64,000 nt of DNA from Xanthobacteraceae bacterium (lineage in GTDB: Bacteria > Pseudomonadota > Alphaproteobacteria > Rhizobiales > Xanthobacteraceae), in the NCBI GenBank assembly GCA_029239875.1, contig JARBUD010000014.1, positions 38,834 through 102,833 on the forward strand, written 5' to 3'. Under the pieces are notes generated by a model. It ran no database searches. It saw only the letters and a list, made by a program, of their open reading frames with translations, and had not been told where the DNA came from. Below are positions 33,256-44,087 of the stretch, piece after piece. The position numbers and the translations under genes were made by a program. Within the stretch, counting starts at the first letter, position 1. Every line of letters starts with the position of its first letter.

Positions 33256-33644
33256 GCTCGGCCCAGAGGATCAGGCCCGAAGCGGTTCGGGCCTTCAGTG
33301 CCGCGGAACATGAACCAGAAGAACACGATGATCGTGCCGATGCCGGTGAAGGCCAGCAGCAGCCACCAGCCGGTGCGGTCCATGTCGTGGAAGCGGCGCA
33401 CGCCGACCGCGATCGACGGGATCAGCAGCGCCAGGCCGATCAGCGAGGTGAACGGCGTGAACAGATGCGCGTCGCCATAGCGCCACAGCGAATAGTCGCC
33501 GAAGGTCAGCGTGTCGACGATGCCGGCCACCCAATTCGCCAGCACCATGAACAGCACGAACCACCAATATTCCGAGCGCGGCGCGCGCCCCTGGAACGTC
33601 GCGTATTTCCCCAGCACGCTGGAGATGGCCTGCGTGAATCCCAT
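33234..33644 (-). CDS. DUF805 family membrane protein
   Basis: This 136-residue inner-membrane protein has four helices. 'FQGRAPRSEYWWFVLF' and 'RRFHDMDRTGWWLLL' are the two DUF805 signatures. The start 33644 follows a GGGGGAA element. Function is unknown. The last eight codons overlap the 3' end of the convergent amidase gene, and a 9-bp stem-loop (33273-33294) lies inside the C-terminal coding part, possibly terminating the amidase transcript. Confidence 0.88.
   Translation of the reverse strand: MGFTQAISSVLGKYATFQGRAPRSEYWWFVLFMVLANWVAGIVDTLTFGDYSLWRYGDAHLFTPFTSLIGLALLIPSIAVGVRRFHDMDRTGWWLLLAFTGIGTIIVFFWFMFRGTEGPNRFGPDPLGRAYFDRSI
33273..33294 (+). terminator. Stem-loop downstream of the amidase gene, inside DUF805 coding sequence
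   Basis: AGGCCCGAA-GCGG-TTCGGGCCT is a perfect 9-bp stem 18 bases after the amidase stop codon. It encodes part of the tail of the convergent DUF805 protein. The following bases are TCAG, so termination may be partial. Confidence 0.5.
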
Positions 33645-33758
33645 GATATTCCCCCTGCCCCATCGGGCGATGCCGCCTATTCTTGGCACGAACGCCACGG
33701 AACGCCATACCTTCGGTGCTCGGCCGCCATGCAGGGTCGGGGAGTTGGAGAGGAGCCC

Positions 33759-34172
33759 ATGCGGATAGAAGTCGAGACCGACCCCAGCGCCGAGGTACGC
33801 GAGCTCATCGACCGCGGGCTCGACATCTTCAACGAGGCCAAGGCCGGCGCCACGGACTACCGCGACCTCTGGGTCATCGCCCGCGACGGCGGCAGCGAAC
33901 CCAAGGCGGGGCTCAAGGCTCGCACCTTCTACGGGTGGATGTTCATCGACTGGCTCTGGGTGTCGCCGGAGACGCGCGGCAGCGGTATCGGCAGCGCCCT
34001 GCTCGCCGCCGCCGAGGCGGAAGCGCGCGAGCGTGGCTGCGGCGGTGCCTTCCTCGACACCTACAGCTTCCAGGCGCCCGAATTCTACGAAAAGAACGGC
34101 TATGAGCGCTTCGGCGAGATCAGCGATTTCCCGCCCGGCCATGCGTGCATCTGGCTGAAGAAGCGGTTCTGA
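33759..34172 (+). CDS. GNAT family N-acetyltransferase
   Basis: This is a 137-residue acetyl-CoA-dependent transferase. The acetyl-CoA loop is 'WVSPETRGSGIGSALLAAAEAEA', followed by 'CGGAFLDTYSFQAPEFYEKNGYERFGEI', which is typical of GNATs acting on small molecules or peptides. GGAGAGGAG lies just upstream of the ATG. The gene is divergent from DUF805 and converges on uvrB. The acceptor substrate is unknown. Confidence 0.9.
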   Translation: MRIEVETDPSAEVRELIDRGLDIFNEAKAGATDYRDLWVIARDGGSEPKAGLKARTFYGWMFIDWLWVSPETRGSGIGSALLAAAEAEARERGCGGAFLDTYSFQAPEFYEKNGYERFGEISDFPPGHACIWLKKRF

Positions 34173-34188
34173 CCGGCCCGACTCCGCC

Positions 34189-36765
<2,577 letters not shown>

Positions 36766-36815
36766 GGGCGGAATATGGGCGTTCGAGGCCTGTGAGAAAA
36801 GGGGCAGCCCGCCGC

Positions 36816-37613
36816 TCAGAAGAACGGCAGCGGACCAGGAAAGCAGCCGATCGGGACAAAATGTGTCAGCAGTCCCGAGCCCGGCATCCAGCGATGCAGC
36901 AGCAGCGCTGGCGGCTCGACATAGGAGGCCGGCTCGGCGTCCGGCGCGAGGCGCAGGGCGATGGCGGTGGTGGTGCTCGGCGCGCCGATCAGCATGGTGC
37001 CGCCGAAGCGCGCCTGCATGAAGCGGTGGACATGGCCGCAGAGTAGCCGCTCGACCTGGGGATGCCGCGCCAGCACGGCGGCCAGCCGCTCGCCGCCGCG
37101 GCAGTTGTATTCGTCGATGCAGGCGATGCCGCTGAGGATGGGCGGCTGGTGCATCATCACCAAAGTCGGCCGGTCCGGCTCGGCAGCGAGCGTGGCGTCG
37201 AGCCAGTCGCAGGCCGCCTCGTCCGCCTCGCCATGGTGCTCGCCCGGCACGGTGACGTCGAAGCCGACGACACGCACCGGGCCATGGTCGCCGACGGCGA
37301 AATGCAGCGGCCCCTCCGCCGGCAGATAACCATGATCGTGGAAGGCGGTGCGAAAGGCGGCGCGTTCGTCGTGATTGCCGGGGATCAGCAGCAGCGGCGC
37401 CTCGATCCGCGCCAGCATCTCCCGCGCAGCTTCGTATTCCTCGGGCGTGCCCTCGTCGACGATGTCGCCGGAGATCAGCACGAGGTCGGGGCGCACATCG
37501 AGCCCGGCGAGCTGGTCCAGCGCGGCCTCGAACATGGCGTTGGAATCGACCAGGTCCTGATAGAGCCGCCCGCGCGGCCGCAGATGCGGATCGGAGAGAT
37601 GAGCGATGAGCAT
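36816..37613 (-). CDS. Metallophosphoesterase, CpdA-like phosphodiesterase
   Basis: This is a 265-residue enzyme of the class III cyclic-nucleotide phosphodiesterase type. Metal-binding motifs are in order: '[11 protein letters not shown]' (D-x-H), 'ISGDIVDEG' (GD), 'IPGNHDER' (GNHD), 'VMMHQPP' and 'CGHVHRF' (GHxH). The start 37613 has GGAG six bases upstream; an in-frame ATG at 37640 lies outside it. Possible substrates are cyclic AMP, glycerophosphodiesters or other phosphodiesters. The gene is divergent from an orphan lipoprotein. Confidence 0.92.
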   Translation of the reverse strand: MLIAHLSDPHLRPRGRLYQDLVDSNAMFEAALDQLAGLDVRPDLVLISGDIVDEGTPEEYEAAREMLARIEAPLLLIPGNHDERAAFRTAFHDHGYLPAEGPLHFAVGDHGPVRVVGFDVTVPGEHHGEADEAACDWLDATLAAEPDRPTLVMMHQPPILSGIACIDEYNCRGGERLAAVLARHPQVERLLCGHVHRFMQARFGGTMLIGAPSTTTAIALRLAPDAEPASYVEPPALLLHRWMPGSGLLTHFVPIGCFPGPLPFF

Positions 37614-37811
37614 GGGGGCTCCGGGAAGGTGTTCGATCATGCTCCGGCAGGACGATGGCGGGAAGTCATCCCTGCCTTTTCACCTCCCGCGCTCCCTCGG
37701 CACAAACATCTGATAATTGTATAAATCAATAAAACTACCATTGATTGTATTTCCCATCCGTGGATGATTTCCGTGGGGAACATGATCTGCGGGAATGGGG
37801 CGATGGGCGGA

Positions 37812-38858
37812 ATGACACGAGCCGCAGCGGTCACGCTGCTGGCGTTGATGGTGTCGGGATGTGGAATCATCCGGCAGGAGCTGAATAATCGCGGCGGCTA
37901 TGCCGACTATGTCGCGGACAAATACTGGATGTCCGCCGACACGAAGAAGATGCGGGTGCTGCGCGCCTACGTCATCCAGTCCGTACTGGTCCGGCTGGCG
38001 GTGACCTCGCCGCGTGGGGCCAAGGACCGCAACATCGTGGTCGCCCGCATGCAGCAGGCGAACCTCGCCTTCGGCAATGCCTATGCCTGCGCCGACGCGG
38101 ACCAGAAGTTCAACGAGACCGAGGGCAAGGAAGGCACGCGTTGCATCTTCTTCGACGACCTGATCGTCGCCTGGTCGAACGACCTGTTCGCGCTGGCTCT
38201 CGCCTCGCTCTCGCTGGAGGACGGCGAATCCTTCATCTCCAACATCACCAGCGGCGGGCTGGATACGCTGCAGGCGCTGTTCCGGCTGGGCCGGGACGCC
38301 TTTGCCCTCGGTCGCGAGGTGGGGGCGCTCTATCGCGACACGCTCGAACTGGAAGTCGTCGTCTGGCTCGACGACGAGGCGCTCGCGGAAGAGACGGCGG
38401 GATTGCGGGAAGCCTATGCCAATGGCAACGGCCCGCTCGTCGACTGGAAGGCCGAGCTCGACCGGCTGAAGGGCCGTACGCCGGCGGAAGCGGCCGCCGC
38501 CGCGCAGGCGGTCGGCGATCCGGCGCCGGCCGGCATCATGATGACGCGCCAGGCAAATATGGCGGGCAGCCTTCCGCGCCCACTCGGCTGGCCGACGCCC
38601 AAGCAGAGCCATTTCGAGCTGGTCGCGACGTTCATCGCCCGTAGCTGCGCCGAGCTCGTCAGCGACGCCACACTGGTGAAACGGTGCCAGATGCCCGATC
38701 CCTCCCCGTGGGCGAAGGGACAGGCTCTGGCGACGAAGACGCCCGCGGCGGAGAAGGCCATGGTGACGACCGTCATCGAGGTCACCGATGCCAACGCCAA
38801 GATCGCCCGAAACGCGAAAGATGCCGTTGGGCGGGCCAGGGGCGTTGTTGCCGATTGA
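37812..38858 (+). CDS. Putative lipoprotein, unknown family
   Basis: This 348-residue protein starts with a lipoprotein signal ('TLLALMVSGCG', lipobox cysteine at residue 17). The rest is mostly helical and hydrophilic, with 'NRGGYADYVADKYWMS' after the anchor and no recognised domain. Starts at 37764, 37782 and 37803 are also in frame; 37812 gives the shortest n-region. The upstream 70 bp (37690-37760) are strikingly AT-rich for this genome and probably contain the promoter. The base composition of the gene itself is somewhat lower in GC than its neighbours, which may hint at later acquisition. Confidence 0.75.
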   Translation: MTRAAAVTLLALMVSGCGIIRQELNNRGGYADYVADKYWMSADTKKMRVLRAYVIQSVLVRLAVTSPRGAKDRNIVVARMQQANLAFGNAYACADADQKFNETEGKEGTRCIFFDDLIVAWSNDLFALALASLSLEDGESFISNITSGGLDTLQALFRLGRDAFALGREVGALYRDTLELEVVVWLDDEALAEETAGLREAYANGNGPLVDWKAELDRLKGRTPAEAAAAAQAVGDPAPAGIMMTRQANMAGSLPRPLGWPTPKQSHFELVATFIARSCAELVSDATLVKRCQMPDPSPWAKGQALATKTPAAEKAMVTTVIEVTDANAKIARNAKDAVGRARGVVAD

Positions 38859-38979
38859 GGCGGCATGCCGGCGATGTGAGCAGAAAATATCGGGACGGCA
38901 AGGCGTGCCGAAGGAGACCGATCATTACGATTCAATGAGATAGAGCCATATTGCCTAACTCATAATCATTGGCACGTCC

Positions 38980-39003
38980 GATGCATACAACTCTGTATGC
39001 ATC
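38980..39003. promoter_or_regulatory. Perfect 24-bp palindrome upstream of the cysteine hydrolase-permease pair
   Basis: GATGCATACA-ACTC-TGTATGCATC has perfect 10-bp arms around a 4-bp spacer, 46 bp before the ATG of the hydrolase gene. The AT-rich flank (38935-38975) looks like a promoter. GntR-type regulators of catabolic operons use sites of this size, but no regulator gene is adjacent, so the binding protein is unknown. Confidence 0.6.
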
Positions 39004-39049
39004 TCAAGGCCCGGGCGTTTCCGGGCTCCTCCATCGGGTCGGAGCGCCA

Positions 39050-39745
39050 ATGACCGAATCGCTTCTCGCCGCCGAGCCTGCGCCTCTCGCCTTCCATCCG
39101 GCCCGCACCGCGCTGGTGATCATCGACATGCAGCGCGACTTCCTCGAGCCCGGCGGCTTCGGCGAGACGCTGGGCAACGACGTCTCCCTGCTGCAGGCCG
39201 CCGTCGGTCCCTGCAAGGCGGCGCTGGAAGCGGCCCGCGCGGCCGGCATGCTCGTCATCCACACCCGCGAGGGCCATCGCCCCGACATGGCCGACGCCCC
39301 GCCCGCCAAGGTCGAGCGCGGCGAGCCCACCGCCCGCATCGGCTGCGCCGGCCCGATGGGCCGCATCCTCATCCGCGGCGAGCCGGGGCACGACATCATC
39401 GCCGAGCTCTATCCCGCCCTCGGCGAGCCGGTGCTCGACAAGCCGGGCAAGGGCGCCTTCTACCAGACCGACCTCGAACTCATGCTGAAGAACCGCGGCA
39501 TCGACACGCTGCTGGTCGCCGGCGTCACCACCGAGGTCTGCGTCCACACCACGATACGCGAGGGCAACGACCGCGGCTATCGCTGCGTGGCGCTGGCCGA
39601 TTGCTGCGCCTCCTACTTTCCCGAATTCCACCGCGTCGGGCTGGAGATGATCAAGGCCCAGGGCGGGATCTTCGGCTGGGTCTCCGATTCCGCCGCGCTG
39701 AAGGTGGCGCTCGGCAACAAGACCCGCGCGGCCGACGCCGCCTGA
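39050..39745 (+). CDS. Cysteine hydrolase, isochorismatase superfamily (biuret-hydrolase-like)
   Basis: This is a 231-residue cytosolic amidohydrolase. The catalytic triad elements are Asp26 in 'VIIDMQRDF', a lysine in 'DKPGKGAF' (131-135) and the nucleophile Cys164 in '[11 protein letters not shown]'. The stretch '[14 protein letters not shown]' and '[20 protein letters not shown]' closely resemble rhizobial biuret amidohydrolase (BiuH) rather than isochorismatase or nicotinamidase. The start 39050 has GGAG six bases upstream; an upstream open frame crosses the palindromic operator. It is followed by an NCS2-like permease, suggesting uptake and hydrolysis of a ureide or amide. Confidence 0.88.
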   Translation: MTESLLAAEPAPLAFHPARTALVIIDMQRDFLEPGGFGETLGNDVSLLQAAVGPCKAALEAARAAGMLVIHTREGHRPDMADAPPAKVERGEPTARIGCAGPMGRILIRGEPGHDIIAELYPALGEPVLDKPGKGAFYQTDLELMLKNRGIDTLLVAGVTTEVCVHTTIREGNDRGYRCVALADCCASYFPEFHRVGLEMIKAQGGIFGWVSDSAALKVALGNKTRAADAA

Positions 39746-39813
39746 CCGTTTCGCGTCCGTCCACGCCTGCGCATGCGCCTCACCCCCTTCCGCCATTTCG
39801 AGGAACACCGAGC

Positions 39814-41427
39814 ATGTCCGCGACCGAAATGACCCCGATCTCGCCCTCCCGCGTCGGCATGCGCCCGACGCTGTGGACCCGCGGCGACTGGAACGCCCTG
39901 TTCGGCTTCGGCACCAACATCCTCGTCAACATGCTGGTGCTCACCGGCCTCCTGCAGTTCGTGCTGAAGATGCCCCCCGAGATCGTCTTCGGCCGCATCC
40001 TGCCGGCGGTCGGGCTGATGATGTTCCTGTCCACCGCCTATTACGCCTTCCTCGGCTATCAGCTGGCGAAGAAGACCGGCCGCGACGACGTCTGCGCCCT
40101 GCCCTCGGGCATCTCCGTGCCGCACATGTTCGTCGTCACCTTCGTCATCATGCTGCCGATCGGCGCCTCGACCGGGGACCCGATCCAGGGCTGGGAGGCC
40201 GGCCTCGTCTGGGTGTTCTTCCAGAGCTTCATCCTGATGATCGGCGGCTTCGTCGCGCCCTACATCCGCAAGATCACGCCCCGCGCGGCTCTGCTCGGCA
40301 CGCTGGCGGGCGTGTCCATCGCCTTCATCTCCATGCGCCCGGCCTTCGAGATATTCTCCACCCCGGTCATCGGCCTCGTCTGCTTCGCCATCATCATGGT
40401 GAGCTGGTTCGGCGGGCTGAAATATCCGCGTGGCATCCCCGCCGGCCTCGTCGCCATCGCGGTGGGCATGGTCATCGCCTGGGGCTCGAACCTGTTCGGC
40501 CTCAACTATGGCGGCATGAGCGTCGCCAAGGTCGGCGACGCGCTGGCGAATTTCGGCTTCGCGGTGCCGCTGCCGGCCTTCGACCACGTCTTCCACGGCT
40601 TCAACTATCTCGGCATCATCCTGGTCACCGCCATCCCCTTCGGCATCTACGACCTGGTCGAGGCGATGGACAACGTCGAGAGCGCCGAGGCGGCGGGCGA
40701 CCACTACCCGACCACGCGGGTGCTCACCGCCGACGGCGTGGTCAGCCTGATCGGCTGCCTGATGGGCAACCCCTTCATCAACGCCGTCTATATCGGCCAC
40801 CCCGGCTGGAAATCGATGGGCGGGCGCATCGGCTATTCCGCCGCCACCGGGCTGATCGTCATCCTGCTCTCGTGGTTCGGCATCATCGCACTGTTGCTGG
40901 CGCTGATCCCGGTCGTCGCCATCTCGCCGATCCTGCTCTACATCGGCATGCTGATCGGCGCGCAGGCGTTCCAGACCACGCCGGCGAGCCACGCACCGGC
41001 GGTGGTGCTGGCGCTCACCCCGCACCTCGCCGCGTGGGCGAAGTTGCTGATCGACAATTCGCTCGGCCTCGCCGGCACCTCGGCCGCCGCCATCGGCATC
41101 GAAAAGATGGGCGCGGTCGGCGTGCTCTATCACGGCATCGAGGTGATGGGCGGCGGCGCCATCCTGGTCGGGCTCGTGCTCGGCGCCATCGGCGTGTTCG
41201 TGGTCGAGCGGCAGTTCGTCAACGCCGCGGCCTTCGCGCTGGCCGGCGCGGTGCTCACCTTCTTCGGCTTCATGCATGGCGAGACGGTGGGCATCGCGGT
41301 CACCCCGACCGTCTCCTTCGCCTATGTGCTGGTCGCCGGCTTCCTGTTCGCCTGCGCCAAATATGCCGCGCTGGAAGCGGCGCCGGCCGTCGTGCCGGCG
41401 GAGACGCAGGCCGCCCCGGCCGAGTGA
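39814..41427 (+). CDS. NCS2-like permease (xanthine/uracil/vitamin C permease superfamily)
   Basis: This 537-residue inner-membrane protein has about 12-14 helices. 'FGFGTNILVNMLVLTGLLQFVL', 'DDVCALPSGISVPHMFVVTFVI' and 'DNVESAEAAGDHYPT' are typical of AzgA-like proteins in the permease family, but it is not a standard uracil or xanthine transporter. It starts 68 bp after the hydrolase stop with GAGGAA upstream and is probably in the same operon. The substrate is likely the compound hydrolysed by the preceding enzyme; that is inference. Confidence 0.88.
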   Translation: MSATEMTPISPSRVGMRPTLWTRGDWNALFGFGTNILVNMLVLTGLLQFVLKMPPEIVFGRILPAVGLMMFLSTAYYAFLGYQLAKKTGRDDVCALPSGISVPHMFVVTFVIMLPIGASTGDPIQGWEAGLVWVFFQSFILMIGGFVAPYIRKITPRAALLGTLAGVSIAFISMRPAFEIFSTPVIGLVCFAIIMVSWFGGLKYPRGIPAGLVAIAVGMVIAWGSNLFGLNYGGMSVAKVGDALANFGFAVPLPAFDHVFHGFNYLGIILVTAIPFGIYDLVEAMDNVESAEAAGDHYPTTRVLTADGVVSLIGCLMGNPFINAVYIGHPGWKSMGGRIGYSAATGLIVILLSWFGIIALLLALIPVVAISPILLYIGMLIGAQAFQTTPASHAPAVVLALTPHLAAWAKLLIDNSLGLAGTSAAAIGIEKMGAVGVLYHGIEVMGGGAILVGLVLGAIGVFVVERQFVNAAAFALAGAVLTFFGFMHGETVGIAVTPTVSFAYVLVAGFLFACAKYAALEAAPAVVPAETQAAPAE

Positions 41428-41641
41428 AGAGACCGGTTTCGCTTCGACGCCGGGGGGCGCCTCGAAGCGGCTTGAGACGGCGCGGCACATCTTGCGGGAT
41501 GGGCTGCGCCGCTCTTGTCTGTAGCGCCCGCCGCCGATCTTTCATTTTCCCGTCGGCCAAGCTGTGGTCTCCTCTGCCTGCGGGGGCATGCAGCCCGCGG
41601 GGCGTCACGCCTCCGGGCAGCGAAAGGTTTAGAGGCTCATC

Positions 41642-42166
41642 ATGTCGATCTTGAAAAAGGGACTGGCCGGCGCGCCGGTGAGGATCCTTCAGGAGAAGCT
41701 GGGCGTTCCCGCCGACGGCCAGTTCGGCCCGAAGACCGAGGAAGCGCTCAAGGCCTATCAGAAGCAGCATGGCCTTTCGGCCGACGGCATCGCCGGGCCG
41801 GACACCTTCACCGCGCTCGGCCTCTACGAGCTCGTCCTGCTGAAGGTCGGCACCTCCGGCGAGACGGTGAAGAAGCTGCAATCCGCTCTCGGCATCGCCG
41901 CGGACGGCAAGTTCGGCCCCGGTACCGCCAAGGCGGTGAAGGACTACCAGGCCGCCAACGGCCTGGAGGCGGACGGCTATGCCGGCCCGGCGACGCTGGC
42001 CAAGCTCGCTTTGTTCAAGGAGATCACCCCCGAGGTGGTGTCGAGATCGCAGATCGCGCCGGGCGGCGCCCCGGTGGAAGCCTCCGTCGCCGGCTCTCCC
42101 GCGGCGGAGGCCGCCGAAGCCCCGCCGAAGAGCATCTGGGCCACCATCAAGGGATTTTTCAGCTAG
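41642..42166 (+). CDS. Peptidoglycan-binding domain protein
   Basis: This 174-residue protein consists of two PG_binding_1 repeats (about 12-57 and 72-118; 'RILQEKLGVPADGQFGPKTE' and 'KKLQSALGIAADGKFGPGTA') and an Ala/Pro-rich linker, ending 'SIWATIKGFFS'. There is no signal peptide and no catalytic domain. Similar proteins without secretion signals in rhizobia include LysM-type BON partners, and an extracytoplasmic location is not proven. Its C-terminal amphipathic helix could attach to membrane. Confidence 0.85.
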   Translation: MSILKKGLAGAPVRILQEKLGVPADGQFGPKTEEALKAYQKQHGLSADGIAGPDTFTALGLYELVLLKVGTSGETVKKLQSALGIAADGKFGPGTAKAVKDYQAANGLEADGYAGPATLAKLALFKEITPEVVSRSQIAPGGAPVEASVAGSPAAEAAEAPPKSIWATIKGFFS

Positions 42167-42226
42167 GATCGCCACCGCCGGGTGCCTTGCCGCGCCCGGC
42201 GGTTCCCTTCTTCCCGCCGAGGTCCC

Positions 42227-42580
42227 ATGTCGTTCCTACTGCCGTTCAATCTCGAGACCCTCGGCGAACCGGAAGAGACCGAGCCGCTGCCCGAGCGCAT
42301 CGTCTCCGGCGCGCCGCGCCATCTCACCTGGAACTTCGAGACCCTGCCCGACGGCGCGCTCTATGCCGGCGTCTGGGAATCATCGCCCGGCGCCTGGCGC
42401 GTGGACTACGAGGAGTGGGAGTTCTGCTCCATCACCGAAGGCGTCTCCATCCTGCACGAGGACGGCAAGGCGCCGGTGACGGTGAAGGCCGGCGACAGCT
42501 TCGTCATCCGCCCCGGTTTCCAGGGCGTGTGGGAGGTGGTCGAGACCACGCGCAAGCTCTACGTCATCCGGCTGATCTGA
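42227..42580 (+). CDS. Cupin domain protein (DUF861, EutQ-like)
   Basis: This is a 117-residue single-domain cupin. 'WEFCSITEGVSILHEDGKAPVTVKAGDSFVIRPGFQGVWEV' spans both cupin motifs and is typical of the DUF861 group often annotated as ethanolamine-utilisation-like. Metal ligands of classical cupins are only partly kept, as usual in this group. It begins 60 bp after the peptidoglycan-binding protein gene and is followed by a family B repeat. No pathway can be assigned. Confidence 0.87.
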   Translation: MSFLLPFNLETLGEPEETEPLPERIVSGAPRHLTWNFETLPDGALYAGVWESSPGAWRVDYEEWEFCSITEGVSILHEDGKAPVTVKAGDSFVIRPGFQGVWEVVETTRKLYVIRLI

Positions 42581-42596
42581 AGGGCATTTCAGAGAT

Positions 42597-42687
42597 CGTC
42601 ATCCCGGACGGCCATAGGCCGATCCGGGATCGCGCAAACATTGGAGAGCGATCCCGGCTCTGCGGCTTCGCCTTCGGCCGGGATGAC
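42597..42687. repeat. Long palindromic intergenic repeat, family B, copy 3
   Basis: CGTCATCCCGGACGGCC to GGCCGGGATGAC, 91 bp, nearly the same as the copy at 23472 with the same inner GATCCGGGATCGCG and GCGATCCCGGCTCT blocks. It starts 16 bases after the cupin stop codon. Confidence 0.82.
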
Positions 42688-42806
42688 AACAGGTGGAACG
42701 GAGGTCCGCGCGACCATGCGGGAATCCGGAAAGGTGTGGCCTTGCCGTCATTGACCCGGCCCGAACGGCGACGCATCTTGCCGCCAACGGGTTTGGGAGA
42801 CGTGCG

Positions 42807-43388
42807 ATGCGTGCCGAAGCGAAGAGTGCAACGGGCTTCTTCAAGCGGGCGGTGAGCGGGCTTGCCGCCGCCGGCATGCTGGCCGCCTCCATCGTGGTTG
42901 CCGCGCCCGGCGGCGCGCAGGCCGCGAACTTCTTCGAGAAGAACTTCTGGCTCTCCGGGCCCAACTACAGCGGCAACGTGCCGGCCTGCGACACGCCCTC
43001 GGCGCTCTCGCGCATCCAGAGCCATTTCACCACCACCGAATCACGCTTCTGGAATTCCAGCCTCACCATCAACAGCTTCGAGAAGATCCGCGAGATCGCC
43101 TTCCGCCCCTGGGGCGAGGAGAACATCCCGCGCCGCTACTGCCGGGCCGAGATCTACATCTCCGGCCTGGAAGGCCCGGTCGAAGGCGGCACCTCCGGCT
43201 TCTTCGGCGCCGGCCAGTTCTCCGGCGCCACCGCCGACAAGGTGGTTCACGACAAGCGCCACACCATCTGGTACTCGATCATCGAGGATGGCGGCTTCCT
43301 CGGCTTCTCCTGGGGCGTCGAATGGTGCGTCGACGGCCTCGACCGCTCCTGGACCTACGCGCCGAACTGCCGCATGGCCCGCCCGTGA
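42807..43388 (+). CDS. Secreted hypothetical protein coupled to RNase T2
   Basis: This 193-residue protein has a Sec signal ('GLAAAGMLAASIVVAAPGGAQA', cleavage near residue 35) and a mature domain of about 158 residues with four cysteines, suitable for two disulfides. 'SSLTINSFEKIREIAFRPWG' and 'YCRAEIYISGL' are its most regular stretches. The family is not recognised. Its TGA overlaps the GTG start of a ribonuclease T2 gene by four bases, so the two are co-translated and both go to the periplasm. A role as partner or inhibitor of the nuclease is possible but unproven. GGAGA lies seven bases before the start. Confidence 0.82.
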   Translation: MRAEAKSATGFFKRAVSGLAAAGMLAASIVVAAPGGAQAANFFEKNFWLSGPNYSGNVPACDTPSALSRIQSHFTTTESRFWNSSLTINSFEKIREIAFRPWGEENIPRRYCRAEIYISGLEGPVEGGTSGFFGAGQFSGATADKVVHDKRHTIWYSIIEDGGFLGFSWGVEWCVDGLDRSWTYAPNCRMARP

Positions 43389-44068
43389 GGTTTAGGGTCG
43401 CGGCGGGCTTCCTCCTCGCCGCGCTGACGCTCTGGCCCGCGCTCGCTTATTCCCAGCAGAGGGGCGAGCCCGGCCGCTTCGACCATTACGTGCTCTCGCT
43501 GTCCTGGTCGCCCTCCTATTGCGAGGCGATGGGTCCGCGCGCCGAGCCGGCGCAATGCGCCGTTGCGTCCCCTTCGGCCCGCCCCTTCGCCTTCGTCGTG
43601 CACGGGCTGTGGCCGCAATATCAGCGCGGCTGGCCGGAATCCTGCCAGAACCCCGCGCCCTATGTCCCCGAGCCGGTGCTGCGCTCCATGCTCGACATCA
43701 TGCCGAGCCGGCGCCTGGTCCTGCATGAATGGCGCAAGCACGGCACCTGCGCCGGGCTCGACGCCACCGCCTATTTCGACAAGGTGCGCCGCGCCTATCA
43801 GGCGGTGACGATCCCCGAGGCGTTCCACCGCCTCGACGACTACACCATGGTCTCGCCCGGCGAGGTCGAGGCCGCCTTCCGCGCCGCCAATCCCGGCCTC
43901 GCCCCCGACATGATCGCGGTCGACTGCGACCGCCGGCGCCTCACCGAAGTGCGCATCTGCATGAACCGGCAGCTCGGCTTCACCTCCTGCGACGAGGTCG
44001 ACCGGCGCGCCTGCCGCGCTTCCCGTGTGGTCATGCCGCCGCTGCGCGAAGGCGCAGGTCAGCGATAA
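43385..44068 (+). CDS. Periplasmic ribonuclease T2
   Basis: This 227-residue secreted endoribonuclease degrades RNA through 2',3'-cyclic intermediates. The two conserved active-site motifs are complete: CAS1 'FVVHGLWPQ' and CAS2 'EWRKHGTC', each with its catalytic histidine. Several cysteines would form disulfides after export; the signal peptide is 'FRVAAGFLLAALTLWPALA'. The start is the GTG at 43385, overlapping the upstream TGA (GTGA). An upstream open frame is only overlap with the preceding gene. Confidence 0.93.
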   Translation: MRFRVAAGFLLAALTLWPALAYSQQRGEPGRFDHYVLSLSWSPSYCEAMGPRAEPAQCAVASPSARPFAFVVHGLWPQYQRGWPESCQNPAPYVPEPVLRSMLDIMPSRRLVLHEWRKHGTCAGLDATAYFDKVRRAYQAVTIPEAFHRLDDYTMVSPGEVEAAFRAANPGLAPDMIAVDCDRRRLTEVRICMNRQLGFTSCDEVDRRACRASRVVMPPLREGAGQR

Positions 44069-44087
44069 CGCCGTATAAGATAGGCGC

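Noticed and set aside
38969..39049. N-terminal extension of the cysteine hydrolase
   Set aside because: It would cross the perfect palindrome and has no ribosome site; the ATG at 39050 has GGAG at good distance.
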